A stretch of 64,000 nt of DNA from the NCBI RefSeq assembly GCF_041734645.1, contig NZ_CP162010.1:806001-870000 (forward strand), given 5' to 3'. The notes under the pieces were generated by a model that saw nothing but the letters and a program-made list of their open reading frames with translations, was not told the origin of the DNA and did no database searches. Below are positions 1 through 8,320 of the stretch, piece by piece. This DNA is from Rodentibacter sp901420285. Lineage in GTDB: Bacteria; Pseudomonadota; Gammaproteobacteria; Enterobacterales; Pasteurellaceae. The stretch's first letter is position 1, and every line of letters starts with the position of its first letter. A program made the translations under genes and the position numbers.

Positions 1-443
1 ATTAAGCCTATTTTAGCCAGTTCATGAACGGGCAAATTTGCTTTCCAAAGTACATTGAGCGCGACCAATGCGGTGCCCGCATTGGAGGAGCCACCACCTA
101 CGCCACCGCCCATAGGTAGGATTTTATCCAAATGAATATTTGCGCCTTGTTTGATTTGTGTGTTTTTTTGCAATAATTTGGCTGCACGATAAATCAGATT
201 ATCTTCAGTTTTAAGTCCGGAAATTTCGGGTGTAATTAGAATTTGATCGTCTTGTTCGCGAATGTCGATTTCAAGCCAATCGCCGAAATCAAGGAATTGG
301 AAAAGTGTTTGTAACTCGTGGTAACCGTTTGGTAATTTGCCGTTAATATAAAGGAATAAATTGAGTTTTGCCGGGCTTGGAAAGCGGTTCGGTTGGTCAA
401 GCTCGGGGGAGGAAAGCACGTGCGAAAATGAGTAAGTTTTCAT
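1..443 (-). CDS. ispE: 4-diphosphocytidyl-2-C-methyl-D-erythritol kinase, N-terminal part
   Basis: The first 147 or so residues of IspE, the GHMP-family kinase that phosphorylates CDP-methylerythritol in the non-mevalonate isoprenoid pathway; the C-terminus lies outside the window. The reverse-strand translation begins MKTYSFSHV and contains the GHMP ATP-binding loop PMGGGVGGGSSNAG, which fits the family's PxGxGLGGGSSNAA pattern. The start ATG shares one base with the lolB stop codon (TAATG), so the two are translationally coupled. A copy of the window's 12-base repeat lies at 66-76 in a small palindrome and encodes G-T-A-L, just after the kinase loop. Confidence 0.95.
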   Translation of the reverse strand, partial: MKTYSFSHVLSSPELDQPNRFPSPAKLNLFLYINGKLPNGYHELQTLFQFLDFGDWLEIDIREQDDQILITPEISGLKTEDNLIYRAAKLLQKNTQIKQGANIHLDKILPMGGGVGGGSSNAGTALVALNVLWKANLPVHELAKIGL

Positions 444-1063
444 TAAAATTCCCATTCGTCTACGCGAATTTTTAAGGTTTGAGAGGTATTTTGATTTTTC
501 AGTAAAATATTTTCCGGCATAGCATTTTGCGCGTGATAACTTAAATAATCCGCTGTCCAGACGGAGCCGTCGAGCGGATAACTAAAAGCACCGAGAAAAT
601 GATTTTGGCCCACTTGGTAATCCGAATGCGGTGCTGGTTGGCCTTTCAACCAATAGGCCAAATGTTCCAGCGGTATATCCATGCCAATCATTTTTTGCAG
701 CAATAATTTGGCATTACTCGCAGATTGTTGGTTGCCGTCGTGATCGGATACGGTCATGCCGTTTTGGTGCATTTCAATTAATAAACTGGATTTGCTAATT
801 AAAGAATAAAGTTTCAATCTGTAAGAGCGTGGGTTTTGATACTGCCATTCAAAGCGACTGGAAAAACGTTCTTGCGGACTGATGTAGCCGATTTGCCCTT
901 TGGCATGATAAGCGCGGATTTTTTCTATTTTTTGCAGATGTTGAAGCCAAGTTGTATCGCTTTTATCAAGATATTGCACATCGTTAGGACGTTCGAGGTC
1001 TGATGTACAGGCACCAAGTATTGCTGTGGCGAAAAGTGCGGTGAAAAATTTTAACTGTTTCAT
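443..1063 (-). CDS. lolB: Outer-membrane lipoprotein localization protein LolB
   Basis: LolB is the outer-membrane receptor that accepts lipoproteins from LolA and inserts them into the inner leaflet. The 206-residue protein has a lipoprotein signal peptide with lipobox LGAC, making Cys19 the lipidated residue; the rest fits the LolB fold in length and composition. It lies between cca and ispE, as in other Pasteurellaceae, and overlaps ispE by one base. LolA, LolC, LolD and LolE are also in this window, so the whole lipoprotein sorting machinery is present. A canonical Haemophilus uptake sequence lies inside the signal-peptide region (1034-1042). Confidence 0.95.
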   Translation of the reverse strand: MKQLKFFTALFATAILGACTSDLERPNDVQYLDKSDTTWLQHLQKIEKIRAYHAKGQIGYISPQERFSSRFEWQYQNPRSYRLKLYSLISKSSLLIEMHQNGMTVSDHDGNQQSASNAKLLLQKMIGMDIPLEHLAYWLKGQPAPHSDYQVGQNHFLGAFSYPLDGSVWTADYLSYHAQNAMPENILLKNQNTSQTLKIRVDEWEF

Positions 1064-1128
1064 GATAATGCTTCGACCAAAAAATTGCGCGTATTGTAAG
1101 GAGTTAAATTTATCGAGTAAAGCTTGTT

Positions 1129-2379
1129 CTAACAGGCTTGATATGTATTCTTGGCATCACTTATCGCTTTGCTTCGGCGACGGGTTAATTCGTTGTGAAT
1201 GCCTTCTTTTTCAAATCCATCGGCGATCACTTGTTGTACATCCGTTTGATTTGCGACGTTAAGCAGGACGTTAATGTAATCAATTTGTGGATATTCTTGA
1301 TACTCAAAGCCAGTTCTACCGCGTGTGTCTGCAAGGCAAACGAGTAAAAATTCTTGGAAGCGTTGCGGTTTTCGCCATACATCAAAACGGTTAAATAATT
1401 TTATTATGGTTTCTGCACGAAGTTCAAAGGCTTTGTGAATATGCGAGTGATATTCGCAAGCCAATTCCGCCAACGCCTGATAATAATTTGGCACACGGAA
1501 CCGCTTGCAAAGTTCGCGTGTTGGTTTAATGCCCGCTTGTTCGTGCCCGTAATGATGCGGCAAAATCTCTTTCGGTGTGAGTGCTTTACCGAGGTCATGA
1601 CAAATCGCCGCAAAACGCACTGCGCCTTTGTTTATTTCCGGCTTGTCTTGCGTGAGTTTTACCGCTTGCTGCAGCACCAACATGGTATGTATAAAGCTAT
1701 CGATTTCGGGATGATGTTGCGGCGGATTTGGCACGCCATAAAGCGCATTTAATTCAGGAAAAAGCACCTTTAATGCGCCAATTTGGCGAAGCATTTCAAA
1801 GTAAATTTCAGGATTTTTTTCGTTAAGCGCTTTTTCTGTTTCCAACCAAACGCGCTCGGCGGTTAAATGCGAAAGCTCGCCGCTTTCGGTAAGCGTTTTC
1901 ATCAGCGCTAAGGTTTCCGGCGCAATGGTAAAACCTAAGTGATGAAAACGTGCGGCAAAACGGGCGACGCGCAACACGCGTAGCGGATCTTCGGCAAATG
2001 CGGGGGAAACATGGCGTAGAATGCGGTGCGCTAAGTCAGTCTTACCATGATAGGGATCGTGCAGTCGGCCTTGCGTGTCTAACGCCATCGCATTGATGGT
2101 GAGATCGCGGCGAATCAGATCTTGTTGCAGCGTAATTTCCGCGGAAAAATCACAAATAAAACCGGTATAACCGCAGCCGGATTTGCGCTCGGTTCGTGCA
2201 AGCGCATATTCTTCTTTGGTTTTAGGATTTAAGAAAACAGGGAAATCTTTGCCGACTTGTTGGTAGCCTTGCGACAGCAGCATTTCAGGCGTAGCGCCGA
2301 CGACGACCCAGTCACGATCTTTAATCGGTAAGCCTAATAACTGATCGCGCACCGCACCGCCTACTAAATAGATTTCCAT
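1129..2379 (-). CDS. cca: Multifunctional CCA tRNA nucleotidyltransferase
   Basis: Adds or repairs the 3' CCA end of tRNAs. The 416-residue protein starts with the class II nucleotidyltransferase signature GGAVRD and a DRD metal-binding pair around residues 7-24, followed by RRDLTINAMA. The C-terminal half carries an HD phosphohydrolase domain (HHPEIDSFIHT and ICHDLGKALTP, roughly residues 220-275), typical of the longer gammaproteobacterial enzymes that also have phosphatase and phosphodiesterase activity. It lies between ygiM and lolB on the same strand with short spacers (51 and 65 bases), so it is probably cotranscribed. Confidence 0.97.
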   Translation of the reverse strand: MEIYLVGGAVRDQLLGLPIKDRDWVVVGATPEMLLSQGYQQVGKDFPVFLNPKTKEEYALARTERKSGCGYTGFICDFSAEITLQQDLIRRDLTINAMALDTQGRLHDPYHGKTDLAHRILRHVSPAFAEDPLRVLRVARFAARFHHLGFTIAPETLALMKTLTESGELSHLTAERVWLETEKALNEKNPEIYFEMLRQIGALKVLFPELNALYGVPNPPQHHPEIDSFIHTMLVLQQAVKLTQDKPEINKGAVRFAAICHDLGKALTPKEILPHHYGHEQAGIKPTRELCKRFRVPNYYQALAELACEYHSHIHKAFELRAETIIKLFNRFDVWRKPQRFQEFLLVCLADTRGRTGFEYQEYPQIDYINVLLNVANQTDVQQVIADGFEKEGIHNELTRRRSKAISDAKNTYQAC

Positions 2380-2430
2380 CGTTTTTCCTTAAAAAACAAG
2401 TGTCAAATTAATACTCAATGTGATGCATGA

Positions 2431-3039
2431 TTATGCCCAATCATCACGACGTTTACGTCTCGGTAGAATATGCGGAATAATTAAGCCAAGTAACAAGCCG
2501 AAGCCCAATACGCAACCGCCATAAATAAACCATTGAACGGCGATTTCCCGTTTACCCGCATCTAGCACGGCTTCTAAATCGCGGTTTTTATTTTTGGTGA
2601 TTTCAAGCTCGCGTTTGAGCTGAGCATTTTGTTCCAACAACTCGTTGCTTTGTTGCTCAGATTGTTTGGTTCGGCGTTGCATTTCCACGGTACGTTGTTG
2701 CCAATCGCTGTCTAAGTGATTGAGTTTTAAGGTCAATTCTTGAATTTGCGCCTTTAACTGCGGGTTTTCTAATTTGCTGCTTGGCGTTTTACTTAATTCA
2801 GCGGTTAGGATCCAAGCTTCACGGTTTTTGCCGTCGCGAATCAGGCTGTATTTGCCTTGTTGTTCCAATACATTGACTTGTTCGCCGGATTGAATCATAC
2901 CGGCAATTTTGAATTGCTCGCCCGCACCGCGGCGAAGATAAGTGTTAAGATTTTCCGTGACATATTGCGTTTCGGCGTATGCGGAATTTAGCACCGCATT
3001 GAATAGCAGACCAGACAATAAAAGCTTCAGTTTTGACAT
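2431..3039 (-). CDS. ygiM: TIGR04211-family SH3 domain protein (YgiM-like)
   Basis: A 202-residue protein with a signal peptide (cleavage likely after Ala22), an extracytoplasmic bacterial SH3 domain (about residues 25-90), a Gln/Glu-rich coiled coil (about 95-160), one transmembrane helix near the C-terminus (about 168-190) and a very basic tail PRRKRRDDWA. This is the YgiM arrangement: periplasmic SH3 and coiled coil anchored by a C-terminal helix. The ygiM-cca order is also found in Escherichia coli. The molecular role is not established; a cell-envelope function is inferred from the topology. Confidence 0.88.
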   Translation of the reverse strand: MSKLKLLLSGLLFNAVLNSAYAETQYVTENLNTYLRRGAGEQFKIAGMIQSGEQVNVLEQQGKYSLIRDGKNREAWILTAELSKTPSSKLENPQLKAQIQELTLKLNHLDSDWQQRTVEMQRRTKQSEQQSNELLEQNAQLKRELEITKNKNRDLEAVLDAGKREIAVQWFIYGGCVLGFGLLLGLIIPHILPRRKRRDDWA

Positions 3040-3098
3040 GATTCTCCCTTACATAAAATGCTGAAAAATTCACCCTCTAATAGGATATTTATCGGATG

Positions 3099-3127
3099 AA
3101 AAAAGTGCGGATTAACCGCACTTTTTT
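3099..3127 (-). terminator. Uptake-sequence-pair terminator after the phosphate transporter
   Basis: A 12-base perfect stem (AAAAAAGTGCGG and its complement) with a 5-base loop, built from an inverted pair of Haemophilus-type uptake sequences. The right copy is the exact 9-mer; the left copy ends GCGGA. The T-tract on the minus strand ends the downstream edge of the phosphate transporter transcript. Confidence 0.85.
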
Positions 3128-3130
3128 ATT

Positions 3131-4396
3131 TTATTGGTGAAAGACTGCCCGTAACGTATAGAAAATGACCGTCGCAAAGAATGCGCCGGCGGGCAATGTA
3201 ACCACCCATGAACTGATGATATTACGAATAACCGTAAGATTTAACGCCGCGATACCGCGTGCAAAACCGATACCTAAAATTGCGCCTACCAGTGTTTGCG
3301 TGGTGGAAATAGGTAATCCGGTACCGGAGGCGACCACCACCGTCATCGCGGTGGCAAATTGTGCGGCGAAGCCACGGCTCGGGGTTAAATCGGTAATGCC
3401 GGAACCCACGGTCGCCATTACTTTTTGTCCCATGGTGATTAAACCGACCGCGATACCTAATGCGCCTAGCGGTAAGATCCACCAAGCAAGCGTGCCACCG
3501 GAAATGATTTTACCGCCTTCATTTACGATAGAAACCACCGCAGAAAGGGGGCCGATGGCGTTTGCCACATCATTGGAACCGTGCGCAAATGCCATTGCGC
3601 AGGCGGTTAATAACATTAAAATGCTGAAGATTTTTTCTACCGCACCGAAGGACCCTTTATTTACCGCTTGTGTGAAAGCTCGACTTTTAAAATAGAAATG
3701 GCAGAAGAGCATGCCGATAACACTGATTAGTAAGGAAATTATCAGCGTTTCGCTGTCAGACAGGTTTAATCCTACGTGTTTTAAGCCTTTTGTCATGGTT
3801 ACGATACAAAGAACTAACACAGTGATTCCCATGTAATAAGGGCCGAATTTTTGTGCATTTTTAAGTGGTTGATCCGTATCAAAAATGAGCTTTTGCGTGC
3901 TGGCAAAAATTGCGTAAGCGAGAAGACCGGCAATCACCGGCGTGATGAACCAGCTGCCGACGATACTGCCGATATTCGACCAATCGACGGAACCCGGTCC
4001 GAGTGTAATGCAGGCAAAACCAATAATTGCGCCGATAATAGTGTGCGTACCGGAAACCGGCCAGCCCATTTTTGTGGCGATAAATAACCAAGCACCGGAA
4101 GCGAACAGTGCAGAAAGCATACCGAGCGCTAAAATATCCGGCGTATCTGTAAATTGCATCGGATCGATCACGCCGCTTTTAATGGTTTCCGTTACCTCGC
4201 CGCCGGCAAGATATGCACCGGCAGATTCAAAAATTAATGCGACAATAATGGCTTGTTTTGCTGTAATCGTGCCGGAACCGACCGAGGTCCCCATTGAGTT
4301 TGAAACATCGTTGGCGCCTATTCCGAACGCCATAAAAAAACCGAAAACGGCGGTAATCAATACAAGCCATGTTCCATATTGATGAATAACTTCCAT
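3131..4396 (-). CDS. pit: PiT-family inorganic phosphate transporter
   Basis: A 421-residue multi-pass membrane protein, low-affinity phosphate (metal-phosphate) symporter. It has the two inverted PiT signatures: GANDVSNSMGTSVGSGTI near residue 27 and GSNDVANAIGPLSAV near residue 272, each starting a repeat half. About ten hydrophobic segments are visible. It lies 27 bases downstream of the PhoU-like DUF47 gene on the same strand, the usual pairing for this transporter, and is followed by a strong terminator. Confidence 0.95.
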   Translation of the reverse strand: MEVIHQYGTWLVLITAVFGFFMAFGIGANDVSNSMGTSVGSGTITAKQAIIVALIFESAGAYLAGGEVTETIKSGVIDPMQFTDTPDILALGMLSALFASGAWLFIATKMGWPVSGTHTIIGAIIGFACITLGPGSVDWSNIGSIVGSWFITPVIAGLLAYAIFASTQKLIFDTDQPLKNAQKFGPYYMGITVLVLCIVTMTKGLKHVGLNLSDSETLIISLLISVIGMLFCHFYFKSRAFTQAVNKGSFGAVEKIFSILMLLTACAMAFAHGSNDVANAIGPLSAVVSIVNEGGKIISGGTLAWWILPLGALGIAVGLITMGQKVMATVGSGITDLTPSRGFAAQFATAMTVVVASGTGLPISTTQTLVGAILGIGFARGIAALNLTVIRNIISSWVVTLPAGAFFATVIFYTLRAVFHQ

Positions 4397-4423
4397 AGTG
4401 AATTTCCTATGTTGATATTTTTA

Positions 4424-5104
4424 TTATGAACGCGCCAGCATTAATTCGATGCGTGAGCCGACGCGTTGAGCTTGGTCAGCAAGCACACCGACCCATTCGA
4501 TAATTTTGTATAAAAACATGACATCAATCGGATTGTAGCGGCTTTCGATGGTATAAAGCATTTTACGTAATTTAATTTGCATTTGATCAGTATCGTCTTC
4601 AATGCTATCGAGTTCTTGAATCATATTGTTGACTAAATTTAACTCTCTTCCCTTAAAACCGGTTTCCAGCAATTTGTCCATTTCCTCAATCACCAAATGT
4701 GCTTGATGAATAGAATCCAAGCTACGTTTCACATAGTGCAAAAATTCTTCCTGCATTTCTTCAGGAATGCCGAATTGGCGCCCGATCATACGTCCGGCAA
4801 TGTCTTTTGCATAATTGGCGAGCTTATCTTGTTGTGTCACCAATTCTAATAAATCGGTACGATCGATAGGTAAGAACAAACCCCGAGGCAATTTCAAACG
4901 AATTTCACGTTTCAGAGTATCCGCTTCACGTTCGCGTTGGGAAATTTCCAAGCGGGTATTTTCCGCATTTTCCCAATCCTTTAAGAAGGTTTTTTCAAAA
5001 AAAGGAATTAAAAGATCGCAACATTCAGTCACTTTATCGGAATGTTTTTGCAAAGGTTTTAAAGGCGAATGGGCAAATAATCCGAGAATATTATTCATTG
5101 CCAT
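4424..5104 (-). CDS. TIGR00153 (DUF47) PhoU-like protein paired with Pit
   Basis: A 226-residue, mostly helical protein of the TIGR00153/DUF47 family, structurally like PhoU, usually encoded directly upstream of a PiT transporter and thought to regulate it. Charged heptad-like stretches fit a long helical bundle and there is no signal peptide. Two in-frame ATG codons two residues apart (5104 and 5098) are both plausible; the second gives MNNILGLFAHSPLKPL, which looks like the family start. It is the first gene of a two-gene operon with pit. Confidence 0.9.
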   Translation of the reverse strand: MAMNNILGLFAHSPLKPLQKHSDKVTECCDLLIPFFEKTFLKDWENAENTRLEISQREREADTLKREIRLKLPRGLFLPIDRTDLLELVTQQDKLANYAKDIAGRMIGRQFGIPEEMQEEFLHYVKRSLDSIHQAHLVIEEMDKLLETGFKGRELNLVNNMIQELDSIEDDTDQMQIKLRKMLYTIESRYNPIDVMFLYKIIEWVGVLADQAQRVGSRIELMLARS

Positions 5105-5244
5105 AAGTGATTGACTCCATAAAAGGGGTAAAAAAATTCGTGCGCATATTACTTGATTTCAGCGCAAATTACACGAAAAAGATCTTGATTTATTTACACT
5201 TACTTGTATATTTAAACAGTTAAATTCAGTGGGGTTCACTATTT

Positions 5245-6339
5245 ATGAATAATGAAATCGAACTTAAACTTGCGGTAACTTCAGCCTCATTCTCTTTTTT
5301 GGAACGACACCTACAACAATTCACTCCGCTAGAACACGGAAGCATTTTTCTCGGTAACACTTATTACGATTATTCCGATCATTTCCTTGCCAAACAAAAA
5401 ATGGGCTTGCGCATTCGCCAAGAAGAGCAAACATTTACGTTGACCTTAAAAACCGACGGAACAGTCGCGGGCGGATTGCATAATCGTCCGGAATATAACT
5501 TATCACTTACCACTAAAGAAACCCCGACTAACAAACAATTACGTAAGTTATATCCTTTTCAACAATTACCGAATGAGCCGTTGCAAATCGTTTTTTCGAC
5601 GGATTTTAACCGCACTTTTTGGTTGATTCCGTTCCGTCATTCGCACATCGAAGTGGCTTTTGACCAAGGCAAAATTATAGCAGGCGAACGTGAAGAGCCG
5701 ATTTGCGAAATCGAATTTGAATTGAAAAAAGGCCGGGTCAAAGATCTTTTCGATTTTGGCGAAACCTTGCCTTTTATGCAAAATATTTATTTCAGCAGCG
5801 CCAGCAAAGCCAAGCGCGGTTATCGATTAGCTCGACCTTTTTCCGTCACGGATTGGCTTAATAAATGGCGTGATTTTTTACAAGCACAACGCGAAGCAAA
5901 TGCGACGAATTTTCCTACGCCCTCCAATGCGGTGCTCGATCCGATGTCCGATGCGGGTTTCAATGCGGTGCCGGATTCGAGGTTCAATGCGGTGCTCGCC
6001 ATGGAGCAAACTTTGGTGGAGGAAACGCTGGCTGTTCCGATTGCGTTTTTCAGCCAAGATTTTATGAAAACCGTCGAACGCGTGGGCGCGTTTTTCAATC
6101 TTTATCATTATTACGATGAAAACCCAAGAATAATTGAAGCAATGGCCAAGTCCAAAGACGTCACCGATTGGACTGATATTCTGAAAAGCAATCAATATTT
6201 TCTAAGTGAGATTCAGAGCCTGATTCGTTTTCACAGCGAATGCAAGGACAACGTTAAAACACTCGAAAAATTAACGATGCTTCTGCAAAGTCGAGCCTAT
6301 TTTGATCGAATGATTCGACTGATGCGATTGGCGGTATAG
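5245..6339 (+). CDS. CYTH and CHAD domain protein (probable inorganic triphosphatase)
   Basis: A 364-residue protein. The N-terminal CYTH domain (about residues 1-200) begins with the catalytic EIELK (ExExK) motif and has the basic and acidic residues expected of the triphosphate tunnel fold. The C-terminal third (about 255-364) is helical and His/Arg-rich, fitting a CHAD polyphosphate-binding domain, as in E. coli YgiF. The linker (about residues 225-255) contains three copies of the window's repeat within 72 bases (5925, 5961, 5985), each read in frame as N-A-V-L or N-A-V-P, so it appears to have grown by insertion of this word. Substrate is inferred from the family. Confidence 0.85.
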   Translation: MNNEIELKLAVTSASFSFLERHLQQFTPLEHGSIFLGNTYYDYSDHFLAKQKMGLRIRQEEQTFTLTLKTDGTVAGGLHNRPEYNLSLTTKETPTNKQLRKLYPFQQLPNEPLQIVFSTDFNRTFWLIPFRHSHIEVAFDQGKIIAGEREEPICEIEFELKKGRVKDLFDFGETLPFMQNIYFSSASKAKRGYRLARPFSVTDWLNKWRDFLQAQREANATNFPTPSNAVLDPMSDAGFNAVPDSRFNAVLAMEQTLVEETLAVPIAFFSQDFMKTVERVGAFFNLYHYYDENPRIIEAMAKSKDVTDWTDILKSNQYFLSEIQSLIRFHSECKDNVKTLEKLTMLLQSRAYFDRMIRLMRLAV

Positions 6340-6385
6340 CTTTTATTTTTTATTAAACAATCGAAAATAAATAAAGGAATAAAAA

Positions 6386-7762
6386 ATGGCAAAAGCCCCG
6401 AAAACGGCTTATGTATGTAACGATTGTGGTGCGGAATTTTCCCGCTGGCAAGGGCAGTGTTCTGCTTGTAAAGCTTGGAATACTATCAGCGAAGTGCGTT
6501 TAATTTCCGCGTCCAAACCGAAAAATGACCGTTTCAGCGGTTACGCAGGTGAAACTCAAGCGAAAATTCAAACTCTTTCTGAGATCAGTTTGCAGCAAAC
6601 GCCCCGATTTAGCAGCGGATTTAATGAGCTGGACCGCGTACTGGGAGGCGGTATCGTGCCGGGCAGTGCGATTTTGATTGGTGGTCATCCCGGTGCGGGT
6701 AAAAGTACGCTGTTACTGCAAGTAATGTGCGGTTTGGCAAAAAATATGACGGCACTTTATGTAACCGGCGAGGAATCTTTACAACAAGTGGCGATGCGCG
6801 CTAATCGCTTAGGACTACCGAACGATAAGTTAAATATGCTGTCGGAAACCTCCGTCGAGCAAATTTGTAACCTTGCTGATCAACTTAAACCGCAAATTAT
6901 CGTTATCGATTCCATTCAAGTGATGCATTTGGCGGATATTCAGTCTTCGCCGGGCAGCGTAGCACAAGTGCGCGAATGCGCGTCATTTTTAACGCGCTAC
7001 GCGAAAACGCGCCAAGCGGCAATTATTATGGTCGGTCATGTCACGAAAGACGGCACTCTTGCCGGCCCGAAAGTATTAGAACACGTTATTGATTGTTCGT
7101 TGCTTTTAGAAGGTGAGGCAGACTCGCGTTATCGTACCTTGCGCAGCCACAAAAACCGTTTCGGTGCGGTAAACGAATTGGGCGTATTCGGTATGACGGA
7201 ACAGGGCTTGCGCGAAGTGAAAAATCCGTCGGCAATTTTTTTAAGTCGCGGCGATGAAATGACATCCGGTAGCTCTGTGATGGTGCTGTGGGAAGGAACA
7301 CGCCCGCTGTTGGTGGAAATTCAAGCGTTGGCGGATCATTCCATGCTGGCTAATCCGCGCCGTGTTGCAGTGGGTTTGGAACAAAATCGTTTAGCGTTAT
7401 TACTTGCCGTATTGCATCGCCACGGCGGTTTGCAAATGGCGGATCAAGATGTCTTTGTGAATGTGGTGGGCGGTGTGAAAGTAAGCGAAACCGGCGCCGA
7501 TCTCGCCTTATTATTAGCGTTAATTTCCAGTTTCCGCAATCAGCCGTTACCGCAAGATTTAGTGATTTTTGGTGAGGTAGGGCTTGCCGGCGAGATTCGT
7601 CCGGTACCAAGCGGACAAGAACGTATCAGTGAGGCGGCAAAACACGGCTTTAAACGAGCGATTGTTCCATTCGGTAATAAACCGAAAAATGCGTTGGAAA
7701 ATATGCAAGTTTTCACCGTAAAAAAATTGTCGGATGCACTTGCTGTGCTGGATAATCTTTAG
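6386..7762 (+). CDS. radA: DNA repair protein RadA
   Basis: RadA (Sms) is a RecA-like helicase that drives branch migration during recombination, including natural transformation, which fits a naturally competent family. The 458-residue protein has an N-terminal zinc finger (Cys11, Cys14, Cys25, Cys28), a Walker A loop GGHPGAGKST at about residue 98, the RadA-specific KNRFG motif (about residue 256), and a C-terminal Lon-like domain. AAATAAAGGAAT upstream serves as the ribosome-binding site. Confidence 0.97.
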   Translation: MAKAPKTAYVCNDCGAEFSRWQGQCSACKAWNTISEVRLISASKPKNDRFSGYAGETQAKIQTLSEISLQQTPRFSSGFNELDRVLGGGIVPGSAILIGGHPGAGKSTLLLQVMCGLAKNMTALYVTGEESLQQVAMRANRLGLPNDKLNMLSETSVEQICNLADQLKPQIIVIDSIQVMHLADIQSSPGSVAQVRECASFLTRYAKTRQAAIIMVGHVTKDGTLAGPKVLEHVIDCSLLLEGEADSRYRTLRSHKNRFGAVNELGVFGMTEQGLREVKNPSAIFLSRGDEMTSGSSVMVLWEGTRPLLVEIQALADHSMLANPRRVAVGLEQNRLALLLAVLHRHGGLQMADQDVFVNVVGGVKVSETGADLALLLALISSFRNQPLPQDLVIFGEVGLAGEIRPVPSGQERISEAAKHGFKRAIVPFGNKPKNALENMQVFTVKKLSDALAVLDNL

Positions 7763-7838
7763 AAATATATTGGCATACTGAAACTTCCGACAAAATTCGC
7801 TAAAATAGTGCGCACCGTAAATAGATTAACGTATAGAA

Positions 7839-8318
7839 ATGGAAAAAAAGTTAAGCAAAGCATTGGATGCGATTGATATTAAAATTCTCAATGAATTGCA
7901 ACGCAACGGCAAAATCTCAAATATTGATCTTTCTAAAAAGGTTGGGCTTTCGCCGACACCTTGTTTAGAACGCGTAAAACGCTTGGAAAAGCAAGGCGTA
8001 ATTACCGGTTACCGGGCATTATTGAATCCCGAGTTACTGGATGCGCCTTTGTTGGTTATCGTAGAAATTACTTTAGTGCGCGGTAAACCCGATGTATTTG
8101 AAGAATTTAATGCGGCGATTCAAGCATTAGATGAAATTCAAGAATGTCATTTGGTTTCGGGCGATTTTGATTATTTGCTAAAAACCCGCGTAGCGGATAT
8201 GGCAGCATACCGCAAGTTACTCGGCACGACCTTGTTACGTTTGCCGGGGGTGAACGATACGCGAACTTATGTGGTGATGGAAGAGGTGAAACAAACCAAT
8301 TACCTCGTTTTAAAATAA
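7839..8318 (+). CDS. lrp: Leucine-responsive regulatory protein Lrp
   Basis: A 159-residue Lrp/AsnC-family global regulator. The N-terminal helix-turn-helix (about residues 14-60, LDAIDIKILNELQRNGKIS) is followed by the RAM ligand-binding domain with the conserved GDFDYLL segment. Sequence and length match the true Lrp branch rather than AsnC. The stop lies three bases before ftsK, and the order lrp-ftsK-lolA-rarA is the same as in enterobacteria, indicating a conserved operon. Confidence 0.95.
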   Translation: MEKKLSKALDAIDIKILNELQRNGKISNIDLSKKVGLSPTPCLERVKRLEKQGVITGYRALLNPELLDAPLLVIVEITLVRGKPDVFEEFNAAIQALDEIQECHLVSGDFDYLLKTRVADMAAYRKLLGTTLLRLPGVNDTRTYVVMEEVKQTNYLVLK

Positions 8319-8320
8319 AG

